Shown: positions 1 through 9,896 of the stretch, one piece after another | Position numbering within the stretch: position 1 is the first letter of the stretch | How the letters are laid out: every line of letters begins with the position of its first letter | Source: Actinomycetota bacterium | GTDB taxonomy: Bacteria; Actinomycetota; Actinomycetes; S36-B12 | NCBI GenBank assembly: GCA_016717115.1 | Contig: JADKGE010000001.1 | Coordinates: 496,001-560,000 of the forward strand | DNA: 64,000 bases | Direction of reading: 5' to 3' | Notes under the pieces: generated by a model | Told to the model about the DNA's origin: nothing | What the model saw: the letters and a program-made list of their open reading frames with translations, nothing else | Databases searched by the model: none | Position numbers and translations under genes: made by a program

Positions 1-163
1 ACGCGGGAGCCGTCATCCGGATCGTCCGCTCCAGCGTCGTCGCCGCCTCGCTCGGCGTCGCCGGCGCGGCGGCGGCACGCCCCAGAACTGCCGGGGAGAT
101 CCCCCACGCGGCCGCGGCGGCACCCACCGTCGCCATGAACTGCCGTCGGGATAGGCCCGGCAT
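1..163 (-). CDS. Tat-exported protein, N-terminal fragment
   Basis: Only the first 54 codons lie in the window; the gene runs off the left edge. The start ATG (complement of 161-163) follows a purine-rich site reading GGGAGG with about 5 bases of spacing. The protein begins MPGLSRRQFMATVGAAAAAW, a textbook twin-arginine signal: SRRQFM, then an alanine-rich hydrophobic core, then a stretch of Ala/Pro. It should therefore be exported folded. What remains does not reveal the mature domain. It is divergent from glnR, with about 130 bases between the starts. The start and signal are well supported; the function is unknown. Confidence 0.6.
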   Translation of the reverse strand, partial: MPGLSRRQFMATVGAAAAAWGISPAVLGRAAAAPATPSEAATTLERTIRMTAPA

Positions 164-294
164 CTACCCTCCCGAACCCCGGGGGCCACCTCGCTTCGGC
201 CCGAACGCTCGGCAGGCTAACAGCCGCCCATTCGGCGTGCAGTACCCTTGCCACCAACGAACGGTGCGTGTCCCCCGGCGAAGGAGGAGTTCCA

Positions 295-1041
295 GTGCGG
301 CTGATCCTCCTCACTCGCGCTATGGAGCCCTCCGCGGAAGTCCTTCCCGCTCTCGGCCTGCTGGCCCACCACGTGCGCACGATGCCCGCGGAGCCGACCG
401 CTCTGCTCAATGCCCCCGCCTGCGACGCCCTCCTCGTCGACGGGCGACGCGATCTGCCCGCAGTCCGGGGCCTCACGCGACTCCTGCGCCAGACCGGGGT
501 GGGTGTGCCGCTCCTCCTGGTCTCCACGGAGGGCGGCCTGGCCGCCATTCAGTGGGACTGGGGCATGGACGACGTCATCGTCGACACGAGCTCCCCTGCC
601 GAGGTCGAGGCGCGGCTCCGGCTCGCCATCTCGCGCGTTCAGGACATCACCGGGGCGCCCAGCGAGCTTCCGGAGGAGATCCGCAGCGGCGAACTGCACA
701 TCGACGAAGGCACCTACACCGCCAAGCTGCGCGGCCGCACGCTCGACCTGACGTTCAAGGAGTTCGAGCTCCTGAAGTTCCTCGCGCAGCACCCGGGTCG
801 AGTCTTCACCCGGGCGGTGCTGCTGCAGGAGGTCTGGGGCTACGACTACTTCGGCGGCACCCGCACCGTCGACGTGCACGTGCGGCGCCTACGCGCCAAG
901 CTGGGCCTGGAGCACGAGGGCCTCATCGGCACCGTCCGCAACGTCGGCTACCGGTTCGTGCCGGAGGGCACCGACACCGCGACCAGGGCGGCCCTGTCCG
1001 AAGAGACGGCGGACGACACCTCCGAGTCCCTGCTCGCCTGA
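295..1041 (+). CDS. glnR: GlnR-type OmpR-family transcriptional regulator
   Basis: This is a DNA-binding regulator, 248 residues. The N-terminal half is receiver-like but lacks the usual acidic pair at the end of strand 1 (it reads LILLTRAMEP) and keeps an Asp in LLVDGR, as in the atypical orphan receivers of the GlnR group. The C-terminal half is a winged helix with LTFKEFELLKFLAQHPGRVF and RTVDVHVRRLRAKLG. I chose GTG 295 because AAGGAGGAG lies 6 bases upstream; an in-frame GTG at 268 has no such site. No sensor kinase is adjacent. GlnR controls nitrogen metabolism in actinomycetes, and glnR followed by mshD is the mycobacterial gene order. Confidence 0.85.
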   Translation: MRLILLTRAMEPSAEVLPALGLLAHHVRTMPAEPTALLNAPACDALLVDGRRDLPAVRGLTRLLRQTGVGVPLLLVSTEGGLAAIQWDWGMDDVIVDTSSPAEVEARLRLAISRVQDITGAPSELPEEIRSGELHIDEGTYTAKLRGRTLDLTFKEFELLKFLAQHPGRVFTRAVLLQEVWGYDYFGGTRTVDVHVRRLRAKLGLEHEGLIGTVRNVGYRFVPEGTDTATRAALSEETADDTSESLLA

Positions 1042-1056
1042 CCGGCCGGCCCCGTC

Positions 1057-2007
1057 GTGCAGCCGCCCTCGCCCGTCTCCGGCGACTACGACGTGAGCGC
1101 CCGCCCACGCCTGACACCCGACTGCATCGCGGCCGTCTCCTCCCTGATCGAGCGGGTCACCGACCATGACGGCATGCGCCCGGTGTCCGAGCACGTATGG
1201 CTGCACCTCAAGGAGGGCGGCGACCCTCGCGGCCAGCACCTGCTCGCCACGAACGCGGCGGGCGTCGTCGTCGGCTACGCCCACCTCGATGTCACCGATG
1301 CGGTCGAAGGACCGAGCGCCGAGCTCGCCGTCGACCCGAGCGAGCGCCGCCATGGGCTCGGTCGGCTGCTCATCGAGGAGCTGATCCGACACTCCCCCGA
1401 CGGGCGCATGCGCCTGTGGGCGCATGGCGAGCACGCCGGGGCCAGCGAACTGGCCAGCGGGATGGGTTTCGAACTCGCCCGGGTCCTGTGGCAGATGCGG
1501 CGCTCCCTCTACGCGCCGCTCCCCAGACCGGCCTTCCCCCCGGACGTCACGATCAGGCCGTTCCGCGTCTGGCGCGACGAGCAGGCCTGGCTCGACCTGA
1601 ACGGGCGCGCCTTCTCCGACCTTCCTGACCAGGGCCTGTGGACCTTGGCCGACCTGGAGCGACGCCTGCGCGAACCGTGGTTCTCCGCGGACGGATTCCT
1701 CATGGCGTGGAAGGGCGAGCGGCTGGTCGGATTCCACTGGACCAAGGTGCACGGCCGGCTCGGCGACGATCATCAGCATCACCACCAGCCCATCGGCGAG
1801 GTGTACGTCGTGGGGGTGGATCCCGACGAGCGCGGCACCGGCCTCGGTCGCGCGCTGACGCTCGCCGGACTGCACCACTTGCGGGCCCTGGACCTCAGCC
1901 AGGCGATGCTCTACGTCGACGACACGAACACCGGGGCCATTTCCCTGTACGAAAGGCTCGGATTCGCCCGCTGGGACACCGACGTGCTCTTCCGCCGCGT
2001 CATCTGA
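1057..2007 (+). CDS. mshD: Mycothiol synthase (MshD)
   Basis: The 316-residue protein has two tandem GNAT acetyltransferase folds, as in MshD, which acetylates the cysteinyl group in the last step of mycothiol synthesis. The C-terminal acetyl-CoA loop is clear (VVGVDPDERGTGLGRALTLA), followed by LYVDDTNTGAISLYERLGF. The N-terminal copy keeps a similar loop (LAVDPSERRHGLGRLLIEEL). It starts 15 bases after glnR. GTG 1057 is used; GTG 1093 is a possible shorter start. The glnR neighbour supports the name. Mycothiol implies an actinobacterial host. Confidence 0.88.
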   Translation: MQPPSPVSGDYDVSARPRLTPDCIAAVSSLIERVTDHDGMRPVSEHVWLHLKEGGDPRGQHLLATNAAGVVVGYAHLDVTDAVEGPSAELAVDPSERRHGLGRLLIEELIRHSPDGRMRLWAHGEHAGASELASGMGFELARVLWQMRRSLYAPLPRPAFPPDVTIRPFRVWRDEQAWLDLNGRAFSDLPDQGLWTLADLERRLREPWFSADGFLMAWKGERLVGFHWTKVHGRLGDDHQHHHQPIGEVYVVGVDPDERGTGLGRALTLAGLHHLRALDLSQAMLYVDDTNTGAISLYERLGFARWDTDVLFRRVI

Positions 2008-2057
2008 CGTGGACGACTGCGTGGCGCCGATTCCCCCGGCTATGGGACGATCTCGGG

Positions 2058-4193
2058 GTGACCACCTCGTCGACGTCTCCTGAGGTGATCGCGGGGGATC
2101 AGGACAAGCCCGTCGCGACGCCCGAGACTCCCCTTCCCCAAGACCGCTTCCTCGACCGCGAGCTGTCCTGGCTCGCCTTCAACAGGAGGGTCCTCGAGCT
2201 GGCGCAGGACGACGACCTGCCCGTGCTCGAGCGGGCCAAGTTCCTCGCCATCTTCGCCAGCAATCTCGATGAGTTCTTCATGGTGCGCGTGGCCGGCCTC
2301 AAGCGGCGCATCGCCACCGGAATCGCGGTGCGCGCCGCGAGTGGCTACACCGCCAGGGAGGTGCTCGAGAACATCTGGGCGAATGCCTACGACCTCCAGC
2401 GCGAGCAGGCGGATCTCTTCCGGCGCTCCGTCCTGCCCGGCCTCGTCGCCAACGACATCCAGCTCCTTCGCTGGGAGGGCCTGACCCCACAGGAGAAGGC
2501 CGACGTCGAGGTCTTCTTCGACGCCAAGGTGTTCCCCGTGCTCACGCCCCTGGCCGTGGATCCCTCGCACCCCTTCCCATACATCAGCGGGCTGTCCCTC
2601 AACCTCGCCGTCGTGGTGCGCAATCCGGTGACCGGAACTGAACTGTTCGCCCGCGTCAAGGTGCCGCCACTCCTGCCGCGCTTCGTCGAGGTGGGCCCGG
2701 CGCGGTTCGTCCCCCTCGAGGACGTCATCGCTGCGCACCTGCACACCCTGTTCCCCGGCATGGAGATCCTGCAGACCCACAACTTCCGCGTCACGCGCAA
2801 CGAGGACGTCGAGGTCGAGGAGGACGACGCCGAGAACCTCCTGAAGGCCCTCGAGCGCGAGCTCATGCGGCGGCGTTTCGGCCCGCCAGTGCGGCTCGAG
2901 GTGGAGGAGTCGATCGACCCGCATGTCCTGGAGCTGCTCATCAGCGAGCTCGGGGTGAACGAGCTCGAGGTCTTCCGCCTTCCCGGCCCGCTGGACCTCA
3001 CCGGACTGTGGACGATCTACGGCCTGGACCGCGACGACCTCAAGCAGAGGAAGTTCGTCCCGAAGACGTCCCGCCAGCTCAAGGAGGTCGAGAGCGCCGC
3101 GGCGCCCGACGTGCTGGCCATGGTCCGCGAGCGCGACGTGCTCCTGCACCACCCGTACGACTCGTTCTCCACGAGCGTCCAGCTGTTCCTCGAGCAGGCG
3201 GCCGTCGATCCCAACGTGCTGGCCATCAAGCAGACCCTCTACCGCACGTCCGGCGACTCCCCCATCATCGACGCCCTCATCGACGCCGCGCAGGAGGGCA
3301 AGCAGGTGCTCGCCCTGGTCGAGATCAAGGCCAGGTTCGACGAACAGAACAACATCGAGTGGGCGCGCAAGCTGGAAGAGGCCGGCGTGCACGTCGTGTA
3401 CGGCCTCGTCGGGCTCAAGACCCACTGCAAGCTGTCGATGGTGGTGCGCGACGACGGCGACCAGCTTCGCCGCTACTGCCATCTGGGCACGGGCAACTAC
3501 CACCCGAAGACCGCCCGGCTGTACGAGGACTTCGGCCTGATCACCTGCGATCCGGCAGTGGGCGAGGACGTGTCGAACCTGTTCAACGTCCTGTCCGGAT
3601 ACTCGATGAACACCGACTACGAGCGGCTCCTCGTCGCTCCGAACTCGGTACGCACCGGCCTCGTCGACCGCATCGAGCGCGAGGTGGCGAACCACCGTAA
3701 GGGACTCCCGAGCGGTATCCGCTTCAAGTGCAACTCCATCGTCGATGAGGGCATCATCGACGCCCTCTACCGGGCGTCCCGCGCGGGCGTGCCCGTGGAC
3801 ATCTGGGTGCGCGGCATCTGCGCAGTGCGACCGGGCGTTCCCGGCCTGAGCGAGAACATCCGCGTCATCAGCATCCTCGGCCGATTCCTCGAGCACTCTC
3901 GCGCATACTGCTTCGCCAACGGCGGCAACAACGAGATCTGGATCGGGTCCGCCGACCTGATGCACCGGAACCTCGATCGTCGCGTCGAGACCCTCGTCCG
4001 CCTGGTCGAACCGGAGGAGATCGCCGGTATCGAGTCCCTCTTCGACTTCGCCTACGACCCGGAGACGTCGGCCTGGCACCTGGGACCAGACGGCACCTGG
4101 ACTCGCCGGATGCTCGATGCCGACGGCCGCAAGCTGCGCGACTACCAGGAGTCACTCATCGAGATCAAGCGCACGGGCGGGTTCGCTCCGTGA
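2058..4193 (+). CDS. ppk: Polyphosphate kinase 1
   Basis: PPK1 reversibly polymerises the gamma phosphate of ATP into polyphosphate. The 711-residue length is normal for the family. It begins near DRFLDRELSWLAFNRRVLELA, the conserved N-terminal domain. The C-terminal catalytic half carries HLGTGNYHPKTARLYEDFGL, which includes the histidine motif of the phosphoenzyme, and a second phospholipase-D-like region (IWIGSADLMHRNLDRRVE). The open frame extends further upstream, but that part overlaps mshD in another frame and is not conserved, so GTG 2058 is taken. The last base pairs overlap the CHAD gene (GTGA). Confidence 0.93.
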   Translation: MTTSSTSPEVIAGDQDKPVATPETPLPQDRFLDRELSWLAFNRRVLELAQDDDLPVLERAKFLAIFASNLDEFFMVRVAGLKRRIATGIAVRAASGYTAREVLENIWANAYDLQREQADLFRRSVLPGLVANDIQLLRWEGLTPQEKADVEVFFDAKVFPVLTPLAVDPSHPFPYISGLSLNLAVVVRNPVTGTELFARVKVPPLLPRFVEVGPARFVPLEDVIAAHLHTLFPGMEILQTHNFRVTRNEDVEVEEDDAENLLKALERELMRRRFGPPVRLEVEESIDPHVLELLISELGVNELEVFRLPGPLDLTGLWTIYGLDRDDLKQRKFVPKTSRQLKEVESAAAPDVLAMVRERDVLLHHPYDSFSTSVQLFLEQAAVDPNVLAIKQTLYRTSGDSPIIDALIDAAQEGKQVLALVEIKARFDEQNNIEWARKLEEAGVHVVYGLVGLKTHCKLSMVVRDDGDQLRRYCHLGTGNYHPKTARLYEDFGLITCDPAVGEDVSNLFNVLSGYSMNTDYERLLVAPNSVRTGLVDRIEREVANHRKGLPSGIRFKCNSIVDEGIIDALYRASRAGVPVDIWVRGICAVRPGVPGLSENIRVISILGRFLEHSRAYCFANGGNNEIWIGSADLMHRNLDRRVETLVRLVEPEEIAGIESLFDFAYDPETSAWHLGPDGTWTRRMLDADGRKLRDYQESLIEIKRTGGFAP

Positions 4194-5728
4194 CGCCGAT
4201 CTCGACCCATCGCGAGGTCGAACGCAAGCTTCGCGTCCACGCGGTGTTCGAGATGCCGGACCTTGTCGCTGAAGGCGTGGCATCCGCCGTCGAGACGGCC
4301 GAGCCGTTCACCATGCTCGCGGTCTACCACGACACCGACGAGCTCACACTGTTCCGCTGGGGTATCACGCTGCGTCGTCGCGAGGGCGGTGCGGACGAGG
4401 GGTGGCACATGAAGCTGCCCGTCGCCGGCTCCGACGGATCCGCGCGCGACGAGATGCACGTGCCCCTCGACGCGGGGGCGGTCGGCTCGGTGCCCGGCGC
4501 CTTCGTGGAGGTGATCGCTCCGCTGCTTCGGGAGCAGGCCCTCGGGGCCGTCGTCACGCTGTCCACCCGTCGGACGCCGACACTCCTGCTCGACGGCGAG
4601 GGTCGGGCCCGCGCCGAGGTCGTCGACGACGTCGTGTCGGTGGTTCGCGACGGCCAGGTGGTCTCCGCCTTCCGCGAGGTCGAGATCGAGGCGCTCGACT
4701 CCGGCGACGATGTGGCCATGTCCATGCTCGAGCAGGCCAGCGCGGTCCTGCTGCGGGCGGGCGCGGAGCCCAGCTCGGTGAGCAAGGCCGCCAGCGCCCT
4801 GGGCCCACGCACGTCAGAGCCCCCGGACGTGCCTGCCCTACCGCCCCCCGGTCCCCATGGACTCGCGGTCGACGCCATCCGTGCGGTCCTCGCCCAGCAT
4901 GTACGCCACCTGCTGCTCGCGGACGTCGCCGTCCGCCGCGACCTGCCCGATTCCGTGCATCAGATGCGCGTCTCGGCCCGCCGGCTCCGCAGCGCCTTCG
5001 CGACCTTCGGGCCGCTGCTGGACCCCGACGTCTCGGCCACGCTCAAGGAGGAGCTGAAGTGGCTGGCCAGTGAGCTCGGTGCGATCCGCGACACGGAGGT
5101 CATGCTTGAACGCCTCGACCGCCATGCCGCGGAGCTCGTCGACCCGCAGGACACCGATCGGGCACGGCAGGCGATCGACCCCCTGCTCAACCGCCGGCTC
5201 TCCGGTGCCCGATCAAGCGCTCTCGCCGCCCTCCGAAGCGACCGCCACCAGCTGCTCGTCGACGACCTCATGTCGGTGGCCATCGACCCACCGGTCACCG
5301 ATGCGGCTTACGCGCCCTGCCGTGAGGTGCTCATGCCGCTGGTGGCCCGAACCTGGCGACGTCTCGACAAGGCCATCGCCGCCCTGGAGCTCGACGGCCC
5401 CAGCGTGACCTGGCACCTGGCGCGCATCAAGGCCAAGCGCGCCCGGTACGCCGCAGAGTCCGTGGCCGATGTCTTCGGCAAGAAGATGACCCGCCACGCG
5501 AGCAGCCTCGCCGACGTGACCGACATCCTCGGCGACCACCAGGACGCGCATGTGGCCCAGGGGATCATCCGCGAGCTGGCTGGGCATGCGGAGACCGACG
5601 GGCTCACGGGCCTGGCCCTGGGCCTGCTGCACGAGTATGAGTCCGACGAGGAGATCCTCGATCGCCTCCGATTCATCGAGATGTGGCCGAAGGCCCGGCG
5701 GGTCGCGCGCAAGGCAGGGCTCGGCTGA
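4190..5728 (+). CDS. CYTH and CHAD domain protein
   Basis: The 512-residue protein has an N-terminal CYTH (triphosphate tunnel) domain opening with HREVERKLRV, the EXEXK-type signature region, up to about residue 200. A helical CHAD domain follows (VHQMRVSARRLRSAFATFGP; LARIKAKRARYAAESV), rich in conserved His and basic residues. CHAD domains bind polyphosphate, which fits its 4-bp overlap with ppk. The CYTH half may hydrolyse triphosphate or short polyphosphate. The catalytic activity is inferred; the domain assignment is strong. Confidence 0.85.
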   Translation: MTPISTHREVERKLRVHAVFEMPDLVAEGVASAVETAEPFTMLAVYHDTDELTLFRWGITLRRREGGADEGWHMKLPVAGSDGSARDEMHVPLDAGAVGSVPGAFVEVIAPLLREQALGAVVTLSTRRTPTLLLDGEGRARAEVVDDVVSVVRDGQVVSAFREVEIEALDSGDDVAMSMLEQASAVLLRAGAEPSSVSKAASALGPRTSEPPDVPALPPPGPHGLAVDAIRAVLAQHVRHLLLADVAVRRDLPDSVHQMRVSARRLRSAFATFGPLLDPDVSATLKEELKWLASELGAIRDTEVMLERLDRHAAELVDPQDTDRARQAIDPLLNRRLSGARSSALAALRSDRHQLLVDDLMSVAIDPPVTDAAYAPCREVLMPLVARTWRRLDKAIAALELDGPSVTWHLARIKAKRARYAAESVADVFGKKMTRHASSLADVTDILGDHQDAHVAQGIIRELAGHAETDGLTGLALGLLHEYESDEEILDRLRFIEMWPKARRVARKAGLG

Positions 5729-5732
5729 ACCG

Positions 5733-6662
5733 ATGGCCCGCGACGAGGTGATCCGCGCCGCAGGCGTCGTCCTGCTCCGTGACAATGACGGAACGACCGA
5801 GTTCCTGGCCGTCCACCGCCCCGTCCGTCAGGACTGGTCGCTGCCCAAGGGCAAGCTCGAGCGCGGCGAGCATCTCCTTGCAGCTGCGCTTCGAGAGTGC
5901 GACGAGGAGACGGGATACACCCCCGTCCTCCAGGCGCCCTTGCCCACGCAGTCGTACAGCGTGCTGAGCATGCCCAAGGTCGTGAACTACTGGACGGCTC
6001 GCGTTCGCGCCGACGAGGGGTTCGCGCCCGACGACGAGATCGACGAGGTGTCCTGGGTGGCCGTCGAGGAGGCTGCCTCCTTGCTGAGCTATCCGTCGGA
6101 CGTGCATCTCGTCGAGCAGGCCGCCAACCAACCTCAGACGACCCCGCTCGTGGTCCTGAGACATGCCCAGGCGATGAAGCGGTCTGACTTCAAGGGTGGC
6201 AAGGACGTGGATCGTCCGCTGTCGGGCCGAGGCCGCAGCCAGAGCAAGGCGCTGGTTCCGCTCCTCGACGCCTTCGGCGTCGTCTCCGTCCACTCGTCGA
6301 GTGCCAAGCGCTGCGTTCAGACGGTTCAGCGCTACGCCCGGCACCTCGACGTCGAGCTCGTGCCCGAGCCGAGCCTCACTGAGGAGGGGCACAAGCACGA
6401 CCCGGACCAGGCTGCTGCGCGTGCGGTCGAACTCGTCGCCCTGCCGGAGCCGCTTGTGCTGTGCTCGCACCGCCCGGTGCTCCCGACGATCCTCGACGCG
6501 ATGGCCGACGCCCTGGGCATCGACCTCAGCGACCCGCGATGGAGCCGCATCTGGGATCCCAGGCTGCCCCCCGGCGGATTCATCGTCGCCCATCGGTCCT
6601 TCGGGCCTGACGGGAAGCGAACGGTGGTCGGCCTCGAGCGGCACACTCTCTCCGGCGAGTGA
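5733..6662 (+). CDS. Nudix hydrolase fused to histidine phosphatase (MutT1-like)
   Basis: The 309-residue protein joins two enzymes. Residues about 1-140 are a Nudix domain, with the box running from GKLERGEHLLAAALRECDEE to TGY. The C-terminal part is a histidine phosphatase starting at LVVLRHAQAM (RHG-type motif, here RHA) with a later LCSHRPVLPTI. This architecture is that of mycobacterial MutT1, which cleans oxidised guanine nucleotides and diadenosine polyphosphates. MutT1 also lies beside ppk in mycobacteria. The start ATG 5733 falls just after the CHAD gene; the longer frame upstream overlaps that gene and is ignored. Confidence 0.85.
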   Translation: MARDEVIRAAGVVLLRDNDGTTEFLAVHRPVRQDWSLPKGKLERGEHLLAAALRECDEETGYTPVLQAPLPTQSYSVLSMPKVVNYWTARVRADEGFAPDDEIDEVSWVAVEEAASLLSYPSDVHLVEQAANQPQTTPLVVLRHAQAMKRSDFKGGKDVDRPLSGRGRSQSKALVPLLDAFGVVSVHSSSAKRCVQTVQRYARHLDVELVPEPSLTEEGHKHDPDQAAARAVELVALPEPLVLCSHRPVLPTILDAMADALGIDLSDPRWSRIWDPRLPPGGFIVAHRSFGPDGKRTVVGLERHTLSGE

Positions 6663-7429
6663 TCGGCCGCCGCACGACCGGCTGCGCGGGGGTCCTCGCT
6701 GCCGTGCTCTGGCTCACCGGCTGCGGATCGGCCGAGACGGAGCCGGTCGCCACGACCCCGGTCACCGCCCCCGTGATCGCGCCGATGCCCACCGCCAACG
6801 CGTTCACGTCGGCGATCATGGCCACCCGCTCGATGGGCACGGCCACCGTCGAGGTCGACGTCACCATCGAAGCACCCGGACGCCCGGTGCACCTGCGGGC
6901 CGATGGTGGGGCGGTTCTGACGCGGGGCCGGGGCGACCTCATGTGGACGTCCGACTCGGGCACGTTCCGCGAGGTCGTCAACGATCAGGCCATCTTCACC
7001 CAGGATCGCCCGCCCGAGGGACCGTGGGTGCGCACACCGAAGGAGAGCGCCACGACGACGTCCGGCTTCACCGACCCGCTTCGAGGGCTCGGCGTGCTCC
7101 AGGACGTCACCGGCGGCGGCCCGGCGACCGAGGCCGGGGTCGCCACGAGCCGATTCCTCGGTTGGCTGCCGGCCGACGACGCCGAACTGACCGGCCTCGG
7201 CCTGACCAGTGAGCAGGTGGCCGCCCATCGGCGGGACCGGCCGGATGGACGGGTGGGCATCACCGTGTGGCTGGATCCCTACGAGCACGTGGTCCGGGTC
7301 GACCGTCAGCTGCCGGAGGCCGGCCCGGACGCCCCGGGGGTCGATGTGTCGACCCGTCTGACCGACTTCAGCGTGCTCCTCGACCTGACGTCACCGCGGG
7401 GCAGCGTCATCGACGCGCCGTCGTCCTGA
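6659..7429 (+). CDS. LppX/LprG-like lipoprotein
   Basis: The 256-residue protein has a signal peptide ending in the lipobox LTGC (Cys about residue 22), so it should be lipid-anchored outside the membrane. The body (MATRSMGTATVEVDVTIEAP and following beta-rich sequence) resembles the LppX/LprAFG family, whose members bind or carry lipids in mycobacteria. GTG 6659 overlaps the previous stop by 4 bases, so it is probably the last gene of the run starting at ppk. Family level is moderately sure; the ligand is not known. Confidence 0.65.
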   Translation: MIGRRTTGCAGVLAAVLWLTGCGSAETEPVATTPVTAPVIAPMPTANAFTSAIMATRSMGTATVEVDVTIEAPGRPVHLRADGGAVLTRGRGDLMWTSDSGTFREVVNDQAIFTQDRPPEGPWVRTPKESATTTSGFTDPLRGLGVLQDVTGGGPATEAGVATSRFLGWLPADDAELTGLGLTSEQVAAHRRDRPDGRVGITVWLDPYEHVVRVDRQLPEAGPDAPGVDVSTRLTDFSVLLDLTSPRGSVIDAPSS

Positions 7430-7439
7430 CGACAGGGCG

Positions 7440-8664
7440 CTACAACTGCGCCGTGACACCCTTGCCCAGGCAGACGACGCCGCCGTCGCTCACCGTGTAG
7501 AGCGCTCGATCGCGCTCCAGGTCGACGCCGATCTGCGCGCCGTCGGGCACCACGACGTTCTTGTCGAGGATCGCCCTGCGCACCACTGCGTTCCGCCCGA
7601 TGCGCACCCCGGGCATGATCACGCTGCCCTCGACGTACGCGCCGGCGTCCACCGAGACGCTGGTGGCCAGCACCGACGTGCGCACATGGGCGCCGGAGAT
7701 GATGGTGCCGGCCCCCACCATGGACTCGTGCGCGTTGCCGCCCTCCACGAACTTCGCCGGCGGTAGGGACGGCAGGTTCGACAGGATCGGCCAACGTCGG
7801 TTGTAGAGGTTGAAGATCGGATGCACCGACACCAGGTCCATGTGCGCATCGTGATAGCTGTCGAGCGTGCCGACGTCGCGCCAGTAGCCGCGGTCGCGGT
7901 CGGTCGCACCCGGCACGATGTTCTCGGCGAAGTCGTACACCTGCGCCAGTCCCTGCTCGGTGAGCATCGGGATGATGTTGCCGCCCATGTCGTGGACGGA
8001 TGCCGGATCAGCGGCGTCGGCCTTCAGCACCTCGATCAGCGTCTCGGTCGTGAACACGTAGTTGCCCATCGACACGTAGCAGTTCTCATCGTCGCCGGGA
8101 ATCGTCGGCGGGTTGGCCGGCTTCTCCAAGAACTTCGAGATGGTCTTGCCGTCGGGCCCGGTCTCGATGACTCCGAAGTCGCTCGACTGCGACTTGTGCA
8201 TGCGGATTCCCGCCACGCTCACGCCCGCACCGCTCTCGATGTGGGTCTTGATCATCTGCTCCGGGTCCATGCGGTAGACGTGATCGGCGCCGAACACCAC
8301 CACGTACTCCGGCCCCTCGTCGTACACGAGGTTCAGGCTCTGGAAGATCGCGTCGGCAGATGCCCGTGAACCAGCGCGGGCCGAGGCGCTGCTGCGCCGG
8401 GACCGGCGTCACGTAGTCGCCGAGCAGCGTGGGCATGCGCCAGGTCTGCGTGACGTGACGGTCCAGGCTGTGGGACTTGTACTGGGTCAGGACGCACACC
8501 CGGCGGAACCCGGCGTTGATGAGGTTGGACAGGACGAAATCGACGAGGCGGTAGGAGCCCCCGAAGGGCACCGCCGGTTTCGCACGGTCGGCGGTGAGGG
8601 GCATCAGCCGCTTTCCCTCGCCACCCGCGAGCACCATCGCCAGGACATGGGGATCGGAAGACAC
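7440..8664 (-). pseudogene. glgC: Glucose-1-phosphate adenylyltransferase, one apparent frameshift
   Basis: GlgC makes ADP-glucose for glycogen and maltose-1-phosphate synthesis. The N-terminal half starts at GTG 8664 and reads MSSDPHVLAMVLAGGEGKRL, then AKPAVPFGGSYRLVDFVLSN, up to PRWFTG. The frame then breaks. Dropping one base (T at about 8361 on the plus strand) restores SADAIFQSLNLVYDEGPEYV and the rest of a normal protein of about 407 residues, including FGADHVYRMDP. Both halves are fully conserved, and the partner glgA next door is intact, so an error in the sequence is more likely than a true pseudogene. The end lies 10 bases from the convergent lipoprotein gene. Confidence 0.85.
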
Positions 8665-8732
8665 GCATTCACCCTAGTCCGAACCGGATGCTCCTGCGGT
8701 CCCTTGCGGCCCAAAGCCCTAGGCTCACTCCC

Positions 8733-9896
8733 GTGCGCATCGGAATGCTGACCCGCGAGTGGCCCCCGGACGTCTACGGAGGGGCCGGCGTCCACGTCGA
8801 GCACCTCGCGGCGGAGCTTCGCAAGAAGATCGACGTCGACGTCCACTGCTTCGGTGAGCCCCGCGGCGACGCCATCGCCCATGCCGTGCCTGCCTCCCTG
8901 CTGGCGGCGAACCCGGCGATCCAGACCCTCGGGGTCGACCTCGAGATGGTCGCCGCCACCGCGGGCGTCGACCTTCTCCACTCCCACACGTGGTACGCGA
9001 ACTTCGGCGGACACGTCGGAGCCCTCCTGCATGGCGTGCCCCACGTGCTCTCCGCTCACTCGCTGGAGCCCCTCCGCCCCTGGAAGCAGGAGCAGCTCGG
9101 CGGCGGCTACCAGGTGTCCTCCTGGGTCGAGCGCACGGCCTACGAGGGAGCCGACGCCATCATCGCTGTCAGTCACGGGATGCGGGCCGACGTCCTCAAC
9201 GCCTACCCCGCGGTGGACCCGGGCCGCGTGCACGTCGTCCACAACGGCATAGACACCGGCGTGTACCTCCCCGACCGCGGGAGCTCGGCCCTCGAGGAGT
9301 TCGGCATCGATCCGGCGCGCCCCTACGTTCTGTTCGTGGGCCGGATCACCCGGCAGAAGGGCATCCTCCACCTCATCAACGCCGCTCGCCGGTTCGACGA
9401 CGACGTGGTCCTCGTGCTCTGCGCCTCGTCTCCCGACACGAAGGAGATCGGCGAGGAGACCTCCGCGGCCATCGAGAAGCTCCTCGGCGAGCGCGGCCCC
9501 AACAGCGTCATCTGGATCCAGGAGCAGGTCGCGCGCCCCAAGCTGATCCAGCTGTTCACCAACGCGCTCGCATTCGTGTGCCCGTCGATCTACGAGCCGC
9601 TCGGCATCGTCAACCTCGAGGCCATGGCCTGCGAGACGGCGGTCGTCGCGAGCGCGGTGGGCGGGATCCCGGAGGTCGTCGTGGACGGCGACACGGGCCT
9701 GCTCGTGCCGTACGACCCGGCTGAGCCGAAGGCCTTCGAGGTGGCCTTCGCCGACGCCGTCAACATCATCGCCGGCGACCCGCAGCGCGCACGCGCCATG
9801 GGGGCCTCGGGACGAGCGCGAGCCGTCGCCCACTTCGGCTGGGACGCCATTGCCGACCAGACGATCGCCGTGTACCGATCCGCTCTCGAGGCGTGA
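8733..9896 (+). CDS. glgA: Glycogen/alpha-maltose-1-phosphate synthase, GT4 family
   Basis: This 387-residue GT4 glycosyltransferase belongs to the actinobacterial GlgA/GlgM type, which uses ADP-glucose to make maltose-1-phosphate or extend glucan. It begins VRIGMLTREWPPDVYGGAGV; the later part has VLFVGRITRQKGILHLINA and the donor-site region PSIYEPLGIVNLEAMAC. GTG 8733 matches the usual start of the family; the longer open frame from 8688 does not. It is divergent from glgC, with 68 bases between starts, the same pairing as in mycobacteria. Confidence 0.88.
   Translation: MRIGMLTREWPPDVYGGAGVHVEHLAAELRKKIDVDVHCFGEPRGDAIAHAVPASLLAANPAIQTLGVDLEMVAATAGVDLLHSHTWYANFGGHVGALLHGVPHVLSAHSLEPLRPWKQEQLGGGYQVSSWVERTAYEGADAIIAVSHGMRADVLNAYPAVDPGRVHVVHNGIDTGVYLPDRGSSALEEFGIDPARPYVLFVGRITRQKGILHLINAARRFDDDVVLVLCASSPDTKEIGEETSAAIEKLLGERGPNSVIWIQEQVARPKLIQLFTNALAFVCPSIYEPLGIVNLEAMACETAVVASAVGGIPEVVVDGDTGLLVPYDPAEPKAFEVAFADAVNIIAGDPQRARAMGASGRARAVAHFGWDAIADQTIAVYRSALEA

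Noticed and set aside
2040..4079. Open frame of 679 codons on the minus strand
   Set aside because: It is a shadow of ppk; no recognisable motif, while the sense frame is a clear polyphosphate kinase.
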